From NCBI GenBank assembly GCA_964613805.1, contig CAZTJF010000021.1, positions 1-64,000 on the forward strand: 64,000 bases of DNA. The letters are read 5' to 3'. Positions within the stretch are counted from its first letter, which is position 1. The number at the start of each line of letters is the position of its first letter. Shown here in pieces: positions 1 to 9,579 of this stretch. The translations under genes and the position numbers were made by a program. Under the pieces are notes generated by a model, which did no database searches, was not told where the DNA came from, and saw only the letters and a program-made list of their open reading frames with translations. Origin of the DNA: XYD12-FULL-36-8 sp964613805. GTDB taxonomy: Bacteria > Bacteroidota > Ignavibacteria > Ignavibacteriales > Ignavibacteriaceae.

Positions 1-304
1 TTAAATGTTCTTTAAATCTAAATCCCATTTACACAAATTATTTTACAGACTCGAAAAATTGGAGCAAACCGCACAGAATTTAAACAAAATTATTTACACT
101 CCCTTTAGCGGCACTTGTGCACAATAAGTTGGGAACATATCTGCGTCTGCTCTTTAAATTACAATAAGTAATCAAATCCTATCATGGGCTTCATCAATAC
201 AATTTTTTTGCGGCAGCTTATATCTTCACATATTCGCTGCTTACCTGATAAGCTACGGTCCGCACTAATTTACAGCGGACTCTTCAAGCGCCACATTTTT
301 TGAC
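1..304. other. intergenic gap, no gene seen
   Basis: AT-rich stretch downstream of the subtilase gene with stops in all frames and no coding similarity that I recognise. The only structure seen is the short palindrome at 258-280. Confidence 0.6.
258..280. repeat. short GTCCGC/GCGGAC palindrome
   Basis: Arms GTCCGC (258-263) and GCGGAC (275-280) enclose an 11-base loop. No T-tract follows on either strand, so it is not a standard intrinsic terminator. The same GTCCGC/GCGGAC arms recur in the palindrome at 41373-41390, and a close variant occurs at 43345-43362, so it is best read as one copy of a dispersed mini-palindrome family. Confidence 0.45.
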
Positions 305-3300
305 TTATTTTAAATAAATCATCTTTTTTGCATCGGTAAAAGTGCGGTTATTGCTCCGAACCTCTAAACGATAAATATAAGTTCCTGCGGTTAATTCGCT
401 CGCATCAAAATTCATTTTATAATAACCTGCTTCCATTAATCCGAAAAAGAAAGTTTTTATTAATTCTCCTAAAGAATTATAAACAGATAGTTTCACATCC
501 GCCTTTTCAGGCAGCGAGTATTCAATTAGAGTGGATGGATTAAATGGATTGGGATAATTTTGATAAAGCGAAAATTCTTTTGGTGCCGTAATTTCAGCCT
601 CTATAATCGAACTATAATTATAGCTTCCATCAAAATCAACTTGCTTTAGCCGGTAAAAATATTTTCCCGCACTGCTTGCTTTATCAAGAAAATTATAGTT
701 GATGGTTTCAGTTGTAGTCCCTCTGCCCTGAACAAATCCAATCTTTGTCCAATCATTAATGGATGAAGCTCTTTCAATTTCAAAACCGCGATTATTTTTT
801 TCTGTTGCGGTTGACCAGTTAAGAATAATATCATTCCTGTCTGCACGCGCAGTAAGAGAAATCAATTCAACGGGTACAACGGCTATTTTCATTTTGATTG
901 GTATAGAAACATTTGGATTTATGGGATCGTTGCTTGCAATTTTCATATCCATGGAGTAATTGCCAAGCGCAAAATCTTCACTCTTAAAAGTTAGAACAAC
1001 ATCCAAAGTGTTTCCATTATACAAAGTACCGGCCGACGTATTACTTGAAAGCCAATCGGGTTCTGCCGCTATTTTCACTGCTTTGTTATTTGCGACATAA
1101 TTTGAGTTGTAAGCAACTTGAAGCCCTAAGGTTCCGGCAGAATTTTCAATTCCAATCGTGGCAGAGTTTAGTGTTGCATTCATGTTGTTATAGTAAAATA
1201 ATACCTTGCCGCTTGAGTAAAGAACTATTTGAAAAGTCAGCGAACCTGTTGCAGAATATTTTTGCCAATTAGTGAATTGCACAATAAATTTATTTCCATC
1301 CTGCTTATAATGAACAGTTCCTTGAGTTCTTCCATCAAGGTCATCCCAGAAAGGAGCAATAAATTCGTTTGGCACAGCCGTGCTTGGTATTTGTGCATTG
1401 GTGAAAGAGTTTGAAGTTAACGGTGCAAAATGTAAAAATCCGTTTGAACTTATATAAACTTGTGTTTTAGCATTTCCATAAAATTTAAAATTAAATCCAA
1501 GTGGAAATGGTCCTGCATAACCTTCATCTTTTGGTTCAAAAGTTCCTGTGGCAATCCATGAATTGACAAGAGCTCCTGTAGATGAAATATCATTCCAAAC
1601 ATACGTAGGACCATTTGGTTCATCACTGTCAATCCATTTGTAACCGAATGCATCCGGTCCGCCTTGTCCTTCTATACTGCTTCCATAAATTTTCCCAGGA
1701 TTGTCCTTATTTTCTGCGATCTGGTCATTGAAAGCATTCGATCTTGGAATTAACTGATAACTAACAGCGCCATCAGGAAAAGTATTGTTCTCAAGCGATA
1801 GTTGGAAATTTAATGTTGAGCTTGCAGATGTTAAATTGGAAATAATAATTGTATCCTGAACAATTGTTTGATTTGTTATTTGATGCGAAATGCTATCTGG
1901 TTCAACATTGATTTGCGGTGCTATCCATGTTTTCCCAATTGCAACATTTGAAATTAAAGATCCGTTACCCCCAAAATCGAATGACCTAACAGCAAAATAA
2001 TAAGTGGTGTTGAAATCCAAATTATTAACGACGAATGTTTCAATTGCTCCGGCTGTGTCAGGCGTTTCTGCGAAAGTAATTCGGGTTGCATTATTAAATG
2101 ATATGCTATCTGTAATTGGAGATAATGATTTGCGAATATCATAAGCAACAACGCCATTTCGTGTTGTATCAAGTGGTGTTGTCCAACCTAATGTTACTGA
2201 ATTTGAAGTTGTATCAATAACGGAAAGATCTGTAATTTGTGATGGAGCAACGGTATCTGGCGGTGAGGAAACTGAAAGTACCGCGTTAAAAACATTTAAC
2301 CTTCCACCTGTAACAGTTATGTTATTTAATGCAGCAATTGAATCTGTTCCTGCGAGTAAAAGATTTCTAAAAGTAAGTGCGATTGCAGAAGGATTTAATT
2401 TGTAGGATTGCATTAACCCTGAATTAGCAGCAGCAAACATTAATGCAATAGCTCCTGTTACGTGAGGAGTTGCCATTGATGTCCCGGTCAAAGATGAATA
2501 GGAATTGCTTGGATAAGTTGAAAGAACAGAAGAACCAGGTGCGCCCAGATCAATTGTTGTTAAACCGTACGCTGCACCACTGTTTTTTGTGTCAGAACTT
2601 GTGGTATTTGTAACGGAAATCATATACGGACTTGGACATGCGGTTGGGATATCACCTTGAATATCCACATTGATATTTAAATTTGCTGTTGCACCGCAAT
2701 TTAAAACACCTTGGGCGCCGAGTGAGTCATAAATACCACACCATAATGGAAAATTAGCTGGTTGACCATAATCAACTCCGAATGATGCATTGGTTGCCAC
2801 AATAAAAGCACCGTGCAGACCGTTTGTTTCATTATATCTCGATCTCATTTCTAAAACGTAACCATAAGCAGCAACAACAGTTGCCTCAACACTTGAAGAA
2901 CCGCCTACAGGCATAACCTTACAATTCCAATTTACACCAGCAACGCCAATTCCGTTATTTCCTCTTGCTGCAGCAATCCCTGAAACATGCGTGCCGTGGG
3001 AACTGCTTGGAACGTTTCCATTGTTATCGTATGCATTCCATCCTCTGTAATCGTCAATGTAGCCATTGCCATCATCGTCAATTCCATTGCTGGGAATTTC
3101 TTCATAGTTAATCCAATAATTTAAATCCTGATGATTCAAATCACATCCGCCATCAACAATTGCAACCACAATTGTATCTCCGAGAGCCGTGATTCCCCCG
3201 GTTGTTAAATTCCATGCTTCTGGTGCATCAATGTCTGCATCAACAATTCCACCTGATTGACCGGTGTTATTCAATGCCCACTGTTCATTAAAACGTGGGT

Positions 3301-3667
3301 CGTTTGGAGTAAGTAATGATGAAGATTTTGTATCTCTCTTAATAAATTTATTTGTTTCACCTTCTCTTAGAGCAATGTAGTGATTAAATTGAACTGCCTT
3401 AACACCCGGATTTTGTCTTATGGCAAATAACACCTCATCTTCTTCAATTTTATCAACATTGTAGCTGAACAACCAAATGTTCATTCTTCGTGATAGCAGT
3501 TGTTTCGATTTTAATTCCATGAACTGAAAGGCATCTGAAAAACTCTTAACGTTCACCCCGGCTTTAAGTTGAACCATAACTTCGCCCTTCACATAATCTC
3601 TATCTTGAGCATAAGTTAAAAAAGTAACTGCGAAAAAAAGTGCGGCAAGTAAGTAGATATTCCTCAT
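305..3667 (-). CDS. secreted subtilisin-like serine protease (S8) with T9SS sorting domain
   Basis: A 1120-residue exported protease. A signal peptide (about 1-20) precedes a propeptide-like segment and an S8 catalytic domain with Asp172 (VDGG), His224 (HGTH), oxyanion Asn329 and Ser397 (GTSMATPH). A fibronectin type III domain follows (about 470-580). A beta-sandwich stretch at about 690-870 carries the FPLGFNFKFYG and SNGFLHF motifs common in large secreted proteases. The last 90 residues (from 1031) are a type A T9SS C-terminal domain starting at NYPNPFNPST. The family cleaves proteins outside the cell, and the CTD directs export through the Por system and surface anchoring or release. The start is ATG with AGGG about 7 bases upstream. 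It stands alone and is divergent from the lipoprotein at 3832. This CTD lacks the repeat-derived insertions found in the two other T9SS proteins of the window. Confidence 0.93.
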   Translation of the reverse strand: MRNIYLLAALFFAVTFLTYAQDRDYVKGEVMVQLKAGVNVKSFSDAFQFMELKSKQLLSRRMNIWLFSYNVDKIEEDEVLFAIRQNPGVKAVQFNHYIALREGETNKFIKRDTKSSSLLTPNDPRFNEQWALNNTGQSGGIVDADIDAPEAWNLTTGGITALGDTIVVAIVDGGCDLNHQDLNYWINYEEIPSNGIDDDGNGYIDDYRGWNAYDNNGNVPSSSHGTHVSGIAAARGNNGIGVAGVNWNCKVMPVGGSSSVEATVVAAYGYVLEMRSRYNETNGLHGAFIVATNASFGVDYGQPANFPLWCGIYDSLGAQGVLNCGATANLNINVDIQGDIPTACPSPYMISVTNTTSSDTKNSGAAYGLTTIDLGAPGSSVLSTYPSNSYSSLTGTSMATPHVTGAIALMFAAANSGLMQSYKLNPSAIALTFRNLLLAGTDSIAALNNITVTGGRLNVFNAVLSVSSPPDTVAPSQITDLSVIDTTSNSVTLGWTTPLDTTRNGVVAYDIRKSLSPITDSISFNNATRITFAETPDTAGAIETFVVNNLDFNTTYYFAVRSFDFGGNGSLISNVAIGKTWIAPQINVEPDSISHQITNQTIVQDTIIISNLTSASSTLNFQLSLENNTFPDGAVSYQLIPRSNAFNDQIAENKDNPGKIYGSSIEGQGGPDAFGYKWIDSDEPNGPTYVWNDISSTGALVNSWIATGTFEPKDEGYAGPFPLGFNFKFYGNAKTQVYISSNGFLHFAPLTSNSFTNAQIPSTAVPNEFIAPFWDDLDGRTQGTVHYKQDGNKFIVQFTNWQKYSATGSLTFQIVLYSSGKVLFYYNNMNATLNSATIGIENSAGTLGLQVAYNSNYVANNKAVKIAAEPDWLSSNTSAGTLYNGNTLDVVLTFKSEDFALGNYSMDMKIASNDPINPNVSIPIKMKIAVVPVELISLTARADRNDIILNWSTATEKNNRGFEIERASSINDWTKIGFVQGRGTTTETINYNFLDKASSAGKYFYRLKQVDFDGSYNYSSIIEAEITAPKEFSLYQNYPNPFNPSTLIEYSLPEKADVKLSVYNSLGELIKTFFFGLMEAGYYKMNFDASELTAGTYIYRLEVRSNNRTFTDAKKMIYLK

Positions 3668-3831
3668 AAAATTCCCTTTGAGTTAAATAAAAATCTGAAA
3701 TGTTAAATTGAAATTAGTGATTTTAGAATTCATATCAGAACAACTGCACATGCCAGGAGATTTTTTTTCATCAAACATTTGTTTTGTCTTTTATATATTT
3801 GCCAACAATTTTATTACTAAATGGAGAATTC

Positions 3832-4536
3832 ATGCGCTGCTTAAATATTGTATTTTTTACCATTGCCCTTTTTGTTTTCACTTCCTGCGAAAAAGAAAAG
3901 GAAGAACCCAAAACAACTGCCGAACAAGTTCCCGCAGGTGTTCATTCGGTTAAAGTTGCTGAATCTATGGATGCATCGAATTATACATACATTAATGTTG
4001 AAGAGAATGGAAAAACATTTTGGATAGCGGTTCCGCAAATGGAAGTAAAAAAAGGTGATGTGCTGTATTTTTCTAAAAGCATGGAGATGAATAATTTTAG
4101 AAGCGAAACCCTCAACCGCACATTCGAGACAATACTGTTCGTTGATGATTGCAGCAAAGGAATGAATAGCTCGCGAATGAAACAACCTCATCCAGTTCCG
4201 ACTTCTACCAAGGAGGAAAAAATCAATATTCAAAAGCCAACAAATGGTAAGTCGGTTGCCGAAATCTTTAGTGAGATGAATAAACTAAATGGGAAAAATG
4301 TCATCGTAAAAGGCAAGGTCACCAAATACAATCCCGGTATAATGGGAACAAATTGGATTCATATTCAGGATGGTACCGCTTTCCAAAGTGATTATGACTT
4401 GCTCGTGACAAGTGATACACAGACTCAATTAGGACAAGTTATTACCGCTGAAGGAAAATTAGTTACTAATAAAGATTTTGGTTCGGGATACACCTATAAA
4501 GTCCTAATTGAAAACGCAAAAATAAAAACAGAGTAA
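3832..4536 (+). CDS. lipoprotein with C-terminal OB-fold (NrfJ-like) domain
   Basis: About 234 residues. I chose the ATG at 3832 because GGAG lies 5 bases upstream and it places a lipoprotein signal at the N-terminus (hydrophobic run ending FTSC, Cys19). An upstream in-frame ATG at 3784 would bury that signal. Mature residues begin with a charged low-complexity stretch, then a region with VEENGKTFWIAVPQ. The last 90 residues form an OB-fold-like domain with GKNVIVKGKV and WIHIQDGT, as found in NrfJ-like and other periplasmic OB-fold proteins. The role is unknown, perhaps ligand or metal binding in the periplasm or on the membrane. It is convergent with msrB. Confidence 0.75.
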   Translation: MRCLNIVFFTIALFVFTSCEKEKEEPKTTAEQVPAGVHSVKVAESMDASNYTYINVEENGKTFWIAVPQMEVKKGDVLYFSKSMEMNNFRSETLNRTFETILFVDDCSKGMNSSRMKQPHPVPTSTKEEKINIQKPTNGKSVAEIFSEMNKLNGKNVIVKGKVTKYNPGIMGTNWIHIQDGTAFQSDYDLLVTSDTQTQLGQVITAEGKLVTNKDFGSGYTYKVLIENAKIKTE

Positions 4537-4595
4537 AACTGCTGAGCTAAAATATTTTAAGAACGGAGCTGTCTATCAAGAAATGACACCCCCTT

Positions 4596-5150
4596 TTACT
4601 TTTCTGATTTCTTCTTGAAGTGTAATGACACCGAATTGATACAATATCTTTGACCTGTCGGTTTTGGTCCATCATCGAAAACATGTCCAAGATGTGAGCC
4701 ACATTTTGCACACAATACTTCTACGCGAATCATACCATAGCTTCTATCTTCAATAAGTTTCACATGATCATTTTTAAGAACTTCTGAATAACTAGGCCAA
4801 CCGCATCCCGAATTAAATTTCGCGTCAGAATCAAATAAGGGATTATCACAAGCTGCACAAAAGTATGTTCCTTCTTCAAAAAACTCATCATACTTTCCAG
4901 TAAATGGTTTTTCCGTGCCTTTTTTTCTTAATACTTTATATTGCTCGGGCGTTAATTCTTTTTTCCATTCCTCGTCAGGTTTTTTTATGGGAATATCCAT
5001 ATCCTCTCCTTTTTTTGTTTTAACAAGAGTTTGTTTTTTCTTTGCTAATAGCGAATCTTCTTTGTGATTTGAATCTGATTTTTTTTCAAAACCACAAGAA
5101 TTGATTGCAAACAACAACACGAAAACATTTATTGATAGTATTTTTTTCAA
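4596..5150 (-). CDS. msrB: peptide-methionine (R)-S-oxide reductase, lipoprotein form
   Basis: A 184-residue MsrB that reduces the R-sulfoxide of methionine in damaged proteins. The start is TTG at 5150, giving MKKIL and a lipoprotein signal ending NSC (Cys19), so the enzyme probably faces the periplasm or cell surface. A linker of about 40 lysine-rich residues leads to the SelR domain. Zn-binding pairs are CAAC (98, 101) and CAKC (147, 150). The catalytic Cys170 lies in RYCINS, and Cys116 in GCGWPS may be the resolving residue. GGA sits close upstream. It lies downstream of the sigma factor gene on the same strand but behind that gene's terminator, so it is probably a separate unit. Confidence 0.93.
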   Translation of the reverse strand: MKKILSINVFVLLFAINSCGFEKKSDSNHKEDSLLAKKKQTLVKTKKGEDMDIPIKKPDEEWKKELTPEQYKVLRKKGTEKPFTGKYDEFFEEGTYFCAACDNPLFDSDAKFNSGCGWPSYSEVLKNDHVKLIEDRSYGMIRVEVLCAKCGSHLGHVFDDGPKPTGQRYCINSVSLHFKKKSEK

Positions 5151-5301
5151 AGGTGTTCCAAGATTAAATATTTAATGGCACAACAATTCTTTTACTAAGA
5201 TAGTTTAATATAACGCTAATAATCTGTTGCTGAAGTTAGCTGCATCACAAAGGGTAATTTTTTAGGAGCTGAATAATTATGGTATGACCAGAATTTAAAA
5301 G

Positions 5302-5333
5302 AAAAAAACCCGTCTTCTTAATAAAAGACGGGG
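5302..5333 (-). terminator. intrinsic terminator of rpoD
   Basis: Read on the minus strand, an 8-bp stem (CCCGTCTT at 5325-5332 pairing with AAGACGGG at 5309-5316) with an 8-base loop is followed by a run of T (5308-5302). It ends the sigma factor transcript 15 bases after the stop codon. Confidence 0.88.
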
Positions 5334-5347
5334 CATTTACTTTGGAA

Positions 5348-6205
5348 TTAACCAAGATAAGCTTTGAGCCGCTTTGTTTTGGGTGCATGCTTTAAGTTTC
5401 TTAAAGCTTTTTCCTTTATTTGCCTTACTCTTTCTCTTGTGAGATTAAAGCGATCACCAATTTCCTCAAGTGTAGCAGAATGTTCGCTGTTTATTCCGAA
5501 ATATAATTTTATAACTTCGGCTTCTCTTTCACTAAGAGAAGAAAGAACATTTGCAACTTCATTTCTAAGGGATTCGCCCATGAGTTTTTGATCCGGATTT
5601 GGCTGCTGATCATTTGGTAAAACATCAAGCAAACTGTTTTTGTCATCATCACCTGAAAAAGGTGCATCAACAGAAACATGTCTTCCGGCAATTTGCAAGG
5701 CATACGCAACATCTTCTGCTTTCATCTCAAGCATACCGGCAAGTTCTTCAGTAGTTGGCTGGCGTTCGTACTCTTGCTCAAGATCACGATATGCTTTACC
5801 AATCTTACTTAATGAACCAACCCGGTTCAATGGTAATCTAACCATTCTTGATTGTTCAGCAATTGCCTGCATGATGGATTGCCGTATCCACCAAACGGCA
5901 TAAGAGATGAACTTAAAGCCCCTTGTTTCATCGAACTTCTCTGCTGCCTTAATCAATCCAAGGTTACCCTCGTTTATTAAATCACCCAAGGATAATCCCT
6001 GGTTCTGAAATTGTTTTGCAACAGAAACTACGAACCTTAAATTTGCTTTAGTAAGTTTTTCTAAGGCAGCTTTATCACCTTTCTTGATTCGGATTGCCAA
6101 TTCAACCTCATCATCAGGTGTTAGCAACTCAACTTTTCCAATTTCCTGCAAGTACTGGTCTAAAGATTTGCTTTCTCGATTCGTGAATTGCTTCGTTATT
6201 TTCAA
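5348..6205 (-). CDS. rpoD: primary RNA polymerase sigma factor (sigma-70, short Bacteroidota type)
   Basis: A 285-residue sigma factor that directs RNA polymerase to housekeeping promoters. Region 1.2 is at about 15-48 and region 2 at about 50-120, with the -10 recognition WWIRQS at 105-110. Region 3 covers about 125-200, and the region 4 helix-turn-helix about 245-272 (TLEEIGDRF, RERVRQIKEKALRNL). Region 1.1 is absent, which is normal for the Bacteroidota and Chlorobi primary sigma factor. The start is TTG (6203-6205). AGGAG at 6215-6219 lies 9 bases upstream and no in-frame ATG occurs near it, so the TTG is well supported. A strong terminator follows. It is divergent from the nitroreductase gene. 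Confidence 0.95.
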   Translation of the reverse strand: MKITKQFTNRESKSLDQYLQEIGKVELLTPDDEVELAIRIKKGDKAALEKLTKANLRFVVSVAKQFQNQGLSLGDLINEGNLGLIKAAEKFDETRGFKFISYAVWWIRQSIMQAIAEQSRMVRLPLNRVGSLSKIGKAYRDLEQEYERQPTTEELAGMLEMKAEDVAYALQIAGRHVSVDAPFSGDDDKNSLLDVLPNDQQPNPDQKLMGESLRNEVANVLSSLSEREAEVIKLYFGINSEHSATLEEIGDRFNLTRERVRQIKEKALRNLKHAPKTKRLKAYLG

Positions 6206-6494
6206 ATGGAATAACTCCTATCTTATTATTTTATTAGGTTTTATTTATTAGACACTCGAAGTCATTAAAGGTTTCCCCATGAAGGTTGCAAGTTAATAAA
6301 AAATTCAATATGGTGATAGGAAAATCTTTACCCATCCTAACATTTTTTCACTAATGCTGAAAATGATTAATTTTGGTAAAAAACAAACATTTTTTGAAAG
6401 ATGTAAATTTTACCCATGTTCTATTCGATTAAAAAGGGCAGAAAAATCCAAATTTTGATTACATTTAAAGGTGAAATTAAATAAGGGTAAAAAA

Positions 6495-7001
6495 ATGGAT
6501 ATTTTTGATGCTTTACTTAACAGAAGAAGCATTAGGAATTATATGGAAAAATCGCTTCCAAACGGTGTAATGAATAAGCTTCTTAAGTCGGCAATGTATG
6601 CACCATCGGCAATGAATAACCAAGCTTGGCAGTTTGTGGTTATTGATCAAAGGGAAAAGCTTGATGAAATTATTAAGATAATTCCCCAGGAGCTATTAAA
6701 ATCTGCTCAAGCCGCAATTTTAGTTTGCGGGGATCTTAATTCCGAGAAAAATATTGATTACATCCAGCAAAATTGTTCTGCTGCAACTCAAAATTTAATG
6801 CTTTGTGCACATGGATTGGGTTTGGGTTCTTGCTGGATTGGTGTTTATCCGGTGAGAGAAATTATTTCCGGATTGCGTGATTTATTTAATCTGCCGGAGC
6901 ATGTTATTCCCATATCCCTTGTATCTTTAGGTTATCCGGCGGAACGCCCTGTTGCAGAGGAAAGATTCAAAACTGAAAAAGTACATTATAATAAGTGGTA
7001 A
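6495..7001 (+). CDS. nitroreductase family protein (FMN flavoprotein)
   Basis: A 168-residue nitroreductase fold protein, expected to bind FMN and reduce nitroaromatics, quinones or related substrates with NAD(P)H. The FMN phosphate-binding RRSIRNY lies at 10-16, APSAMNNQAW at 36-45, and the GLGLGSCWIG flavin loop at 107-116. I set the start at the ATG at 6495 with AAGGG 7 bases upstream. An in-frame GTG at 6471 would add eight unusual residues. The substrate cannot be told from sequence. The AlaX-like gene follows 42 bases later on the same strand. Confidence 0.9.
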   Translation: MDIFDALLNRRSIRNYMEKSLPNGVMNKLLKSAMYAPSAMNNQAWQFVVIDQREKLDEIIKIIPQELLKSAQAAILVCGDLNSEKNIDYIQQNCSAATQNLMLCAHGLGLGSCWIGVYPVREIISGLRDLFNLPEHVIPISLVSLGYPAERPVAEERFKTEKVHYNKW

Positions 7002-7043
7002 ACGCATACCTAACAAATTGTAATTAATTTTAATTATTTCAAG

Positions 7044-7481
7044 ATGAATAAAGATTACGATCCTAGAATGCATAGTGCTGAGCACATTCTTAATCAAACA
7101 ATGGTTAGAATGTTCAATAAGGGACGTTCATTCAGCGCTCATATCGAAAAGAAAAAATCGAAATGTGATTATCATTTTGACCGAGAATTAACACAAGACG
7201 AGCTTTACCAAATTGAAAGCAAAGTGAATGAAATTATCAATCAGAATCTTGCTGTGACAGAGAGCTATCTGGAAAGGGAAGAAGCACTAAAAAATTTTTC
7301 CTTGGATAAGCTTCCTGATCAAGCCGGCGACAACATTAGAATAATAAAAATTGGCAATTATGATGCGTGTCCGTGTATCGGTAAACATGTCTCTTCCACA
7401 AAAGAAATCGGAGTTTTCAAAATCATCTCTTCCAGCTTTGAAGATGGTATTCTAAGGTTAAGATTTAAATTGAATGGATGA
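7044..7481 (+). CDS. AlaX-like trans-editing protein (alanyl-tRNA editing domain)
   Basis: A 145-residue freestanding editing domain of the ThrRS/AlaRS second additional domain family. The zinc-binding motifs HSAEH (His10, His14) and CPCIGKH (Cys111, His115) are intact. Family members hydrolyse Ser-tRNA(Ala) or Gly-tRNA(Ala) to limit mistranslation. The length matches short AlaX proteins that lack the AlaRS-like N-terminal glycine-rich domain. The amino acid it edits is not certain from sequence. It lies between the nitroreductase and the penicillin-binding protein. Confidence 0.85.
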   Translation: MNKDYDPRMHSAEHILNQTMVRMFNKGRSFSAHIEKKKSKCDYHFDRELTQDELYQIESKVNEIINQNLAVTESYLEREEALKNFSLDKLPDQAGDNIRIIKIGNYDACPCIGKHVSSTKEIGVFKIISSSFEDGILRLRFKLNG

Positions 7482-7559
7482 TAGTTTTGTTAGCTCAGCT
7501 CTTCTGAAACAATTATCTCTGAATAAAGTCTAACAGTAAGATTATCAAATATCATTTTA

Positions 7560-9515
7560 ATGCTTAAAATTTTAACACGCATAATTTTGCTTTTCATTTT
7601 AACTTCAATACTTGTAATCGAAGTTTATCCGCAAAATCTTCCGCCCATTAAATTGGATTTTTCCTCCTATGTTTTATCATCAGACGGAAGGTTGGTCGGA
7701 TATATTGGCGAAAAACATCGAGTTGATATCAAAAATATTTCGAATATTTCACACGATGTTATTAAATGTCTTGTTGCAACAGAAGATAGAGATTTTTATG
7801 AACATGACGGCGTTTCAATTAAGGGACTTGCAAGAGGTTTGTGGAATACGATTACAGGAAACACGCAGGGCGGAAGCACTATAACGATGCAGCTTGCGCG
7901 TAATTTGTTTCTTACGCAAGAAAAAACCGTTTCACGGAAATTATCTGAGATAGATCTTGCGAGAGAACTTGAAAAAAAATTTTCAAAAAATGAAATCCTA
8001 GCACTCTATCTAAATACGGTTTATTTTGGTCATGGCAAGTATGGAATTTGGGCTGCATCGCAAGAGTATTTCAGCAAAACCCCCGATCAACTGTCATTAA
8101 TAGAAAGTGCAACATTAGTTGGATTGGTGCAATCGCCTAATGGTTATGATCCGAATAAAGCGCCGGAGAAACTATTGAGAAGAAGAAATGAAGTTCTTTA
8201 CAATCTTGTTGAAGTTGGGAAGTTGTCCAATTCCGAATTTCAAAGATTAAAGAAAACGGATCTTGGATTAAAGCTTTATGAAAATGCTGGAAGACATTTT
8301 CTCGAGTATGTCAGAAAAGAAGCTGTGAAGATTGTTCAAAATATGGGATTAACCCTGAGCAAGGATGAGCTTAGAATTACGACTACAATAAATTACGCTA
8401 TGCAAAAAGCCGCAAATGATGCTGTTGCTGCTCAGTGGAAAGAACTTCCTCAATCAATGCAAGATTTACAAATTGGTTTGGTATCTGTTGAACCTGGAAC
8501 CGGAATGATTCGTACAATGATTGGAGGAAACGCTTCGGCAGAATCAAGAGGATTAAATAGGACGACACAAATCCATCGGCAGCCGGGATCATCTTTCAAA
8601 CCTTTTCTATATGGATATTTGTTATCGATCGGTTACACGTTGGGAACTCCTCTGCTTGATTCACCAGTTGTTGTTGATACCGGGAAACCTTGGGAATGGA
8701 GACCATCAAATGTTGACAATTCTTACTCTGGCAAAAAAATCCCATTGATTGATGCAATTGAGAATTCGGTTAATCTTGCCGCTGCTCATGCAATTACAGA
8801 GTTGACCTCTCCTGATTCGATTGTTTCCTTTTCGCATTTATTGGGGATCAAATCGAATATTCCTTCTTATCCGTCGATAGCTTTAGGAACCGGAGAAGTT
8901 TCTCCATTAGAAATGGCGGCTTCGATGTCAGTCTTTGCAAGCGATGGCTGGTATGCCGAACCTTATGCAATTGTAAAAATTGAAGATAAAAATGGTCGGG
9001 TTATTTACAGCAATCAAAATGAAAAACGGTTTGTGCTCGATTCGGCAACCACATATCTGTTAACATCTGCATTGGAAACAGTTGTTAATAACGGAACAGC
9101 CAAATCTGTGAGGAGATTTTATAAAGGAACCGCGGCGGGAAAAACTGGCACAACTCAAAATTACACAGATGCATGGTTTGTTGGTTACACTCCGTCTCTC
9201 TCTACTGCTGTTTGGGTGGGTTTTGATAATCCTTCTAAAAAATTACCGAAAGGATTTCAATACGGCGGGACTGTTGCCGCTCCCATTTGGGGAAGAATGA
9301 TGGCAAGCATCTCAAAAAAAAATCCGCATATAAATTCTGAGTTTGTTCAGCCAACAAGTGTCGGCAATACACTTATTTGTGTTGAAAGCGGTGAGCTTGC
9401 AACGGAGTTTTGCAGGGTTACAAAATCACACCCCGTAAATCTTGAGAATCTTCCAGCACCATGCCGTTTGCATTCTCCGGTAGAAGAACATTACGATGTT
9501 TTTTATGGTTGGTAA
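7560..9515 (+). CDS. bifunctional penicillin-binding protein (class A PBP, GT51 plus transpeptidase)
   Basis: 651 residues. One N-terminal membrane anchor (about 5-24) is followed by a GT51 glycosyltransferase domain with catalytic Glu75 in ATEDRDFYEHDG and the QGGSTITMQLARN block (103-115). The transpeptidase domain shows SSFK (Ser344, Lys347), SVN (403-405) and KTG (528-530). The enzyme polymerises lipid II and crosslinks peptidoglycan in the periplasm. It is shorter than PBP1a and lacks an OB insert, and the C-terminal 60 residues carry three cysteines. The family match is clear, but whether it takes a PBP1A-, PBP1C- or PBP2D-like role is not. Confidence 0.93.
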   Translation: MLKILTRIILLFILTSILVIEVYPQNLPPIKLDFSSYVLSSDGRLVGYIGEKHRVDIKNISNISHDVIKCLVATEDRDFYEHDGVSIKGLARGLWNTITGNTQGGSTITMQLARNLFLTQEKTVSRKLSEIDLARELEKKFSKNEILALYLNTVYFGHGKYGIWAASQEYFSKTPDQLSLIESATLVGLVQSPNGYDPNKAPEKLLRRRNEVLYNLVEVGKLSNSEFQRLKKTDLGLKLYENAGRHFLEYVRKEAVKIVQNMGLTLSKDELRITTTINYAMQKAANDAVAAQWKELPQSMQDLQIGLVSVEPGTGMIRTMIGGNASAESRGLNRTTQIHRQPGSSFKPFLYGYLLSIGYTLGTPLLDSPVVVDTGKPWEWRPSNVDNSYSGKKIPLIDAIENSVNLAAAHAITELTSPDSIVSFSHLLGIKSNIPSYPSIALGTGEVSPLEMAASMSVFASDGWYAEPYAIVKIEDKNGRVIYSNQNEKRFVLDSATTYLLTSALETVVNNGTAKSVRRFYKGTAAGKTGTTQNYTDAWFVGYTPSLSTAVWVGFDNPSKKLPKGFQYGGTVAAPIWGRMMASISKKNPHINSEFVQPTSVGNTLICVESGELATEFCRVTKSHPVNLENLPAPCRLHSPVEEHYDVFYGW

Positions 9516-9579
9516 GTTATAGCAACAAAGCCATTTTCTCCAAGTTATGTGATCCTTATCTAAGAAACTGGGTTTGTTT

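Noticed and set aside
3841..4233. 130-codon open frame opposite the OB-fold lipoprotein gene
   Set aside because: Antisense to a gene with good start and signal peptide; composition is Phe/His-rich and unlike a protein.
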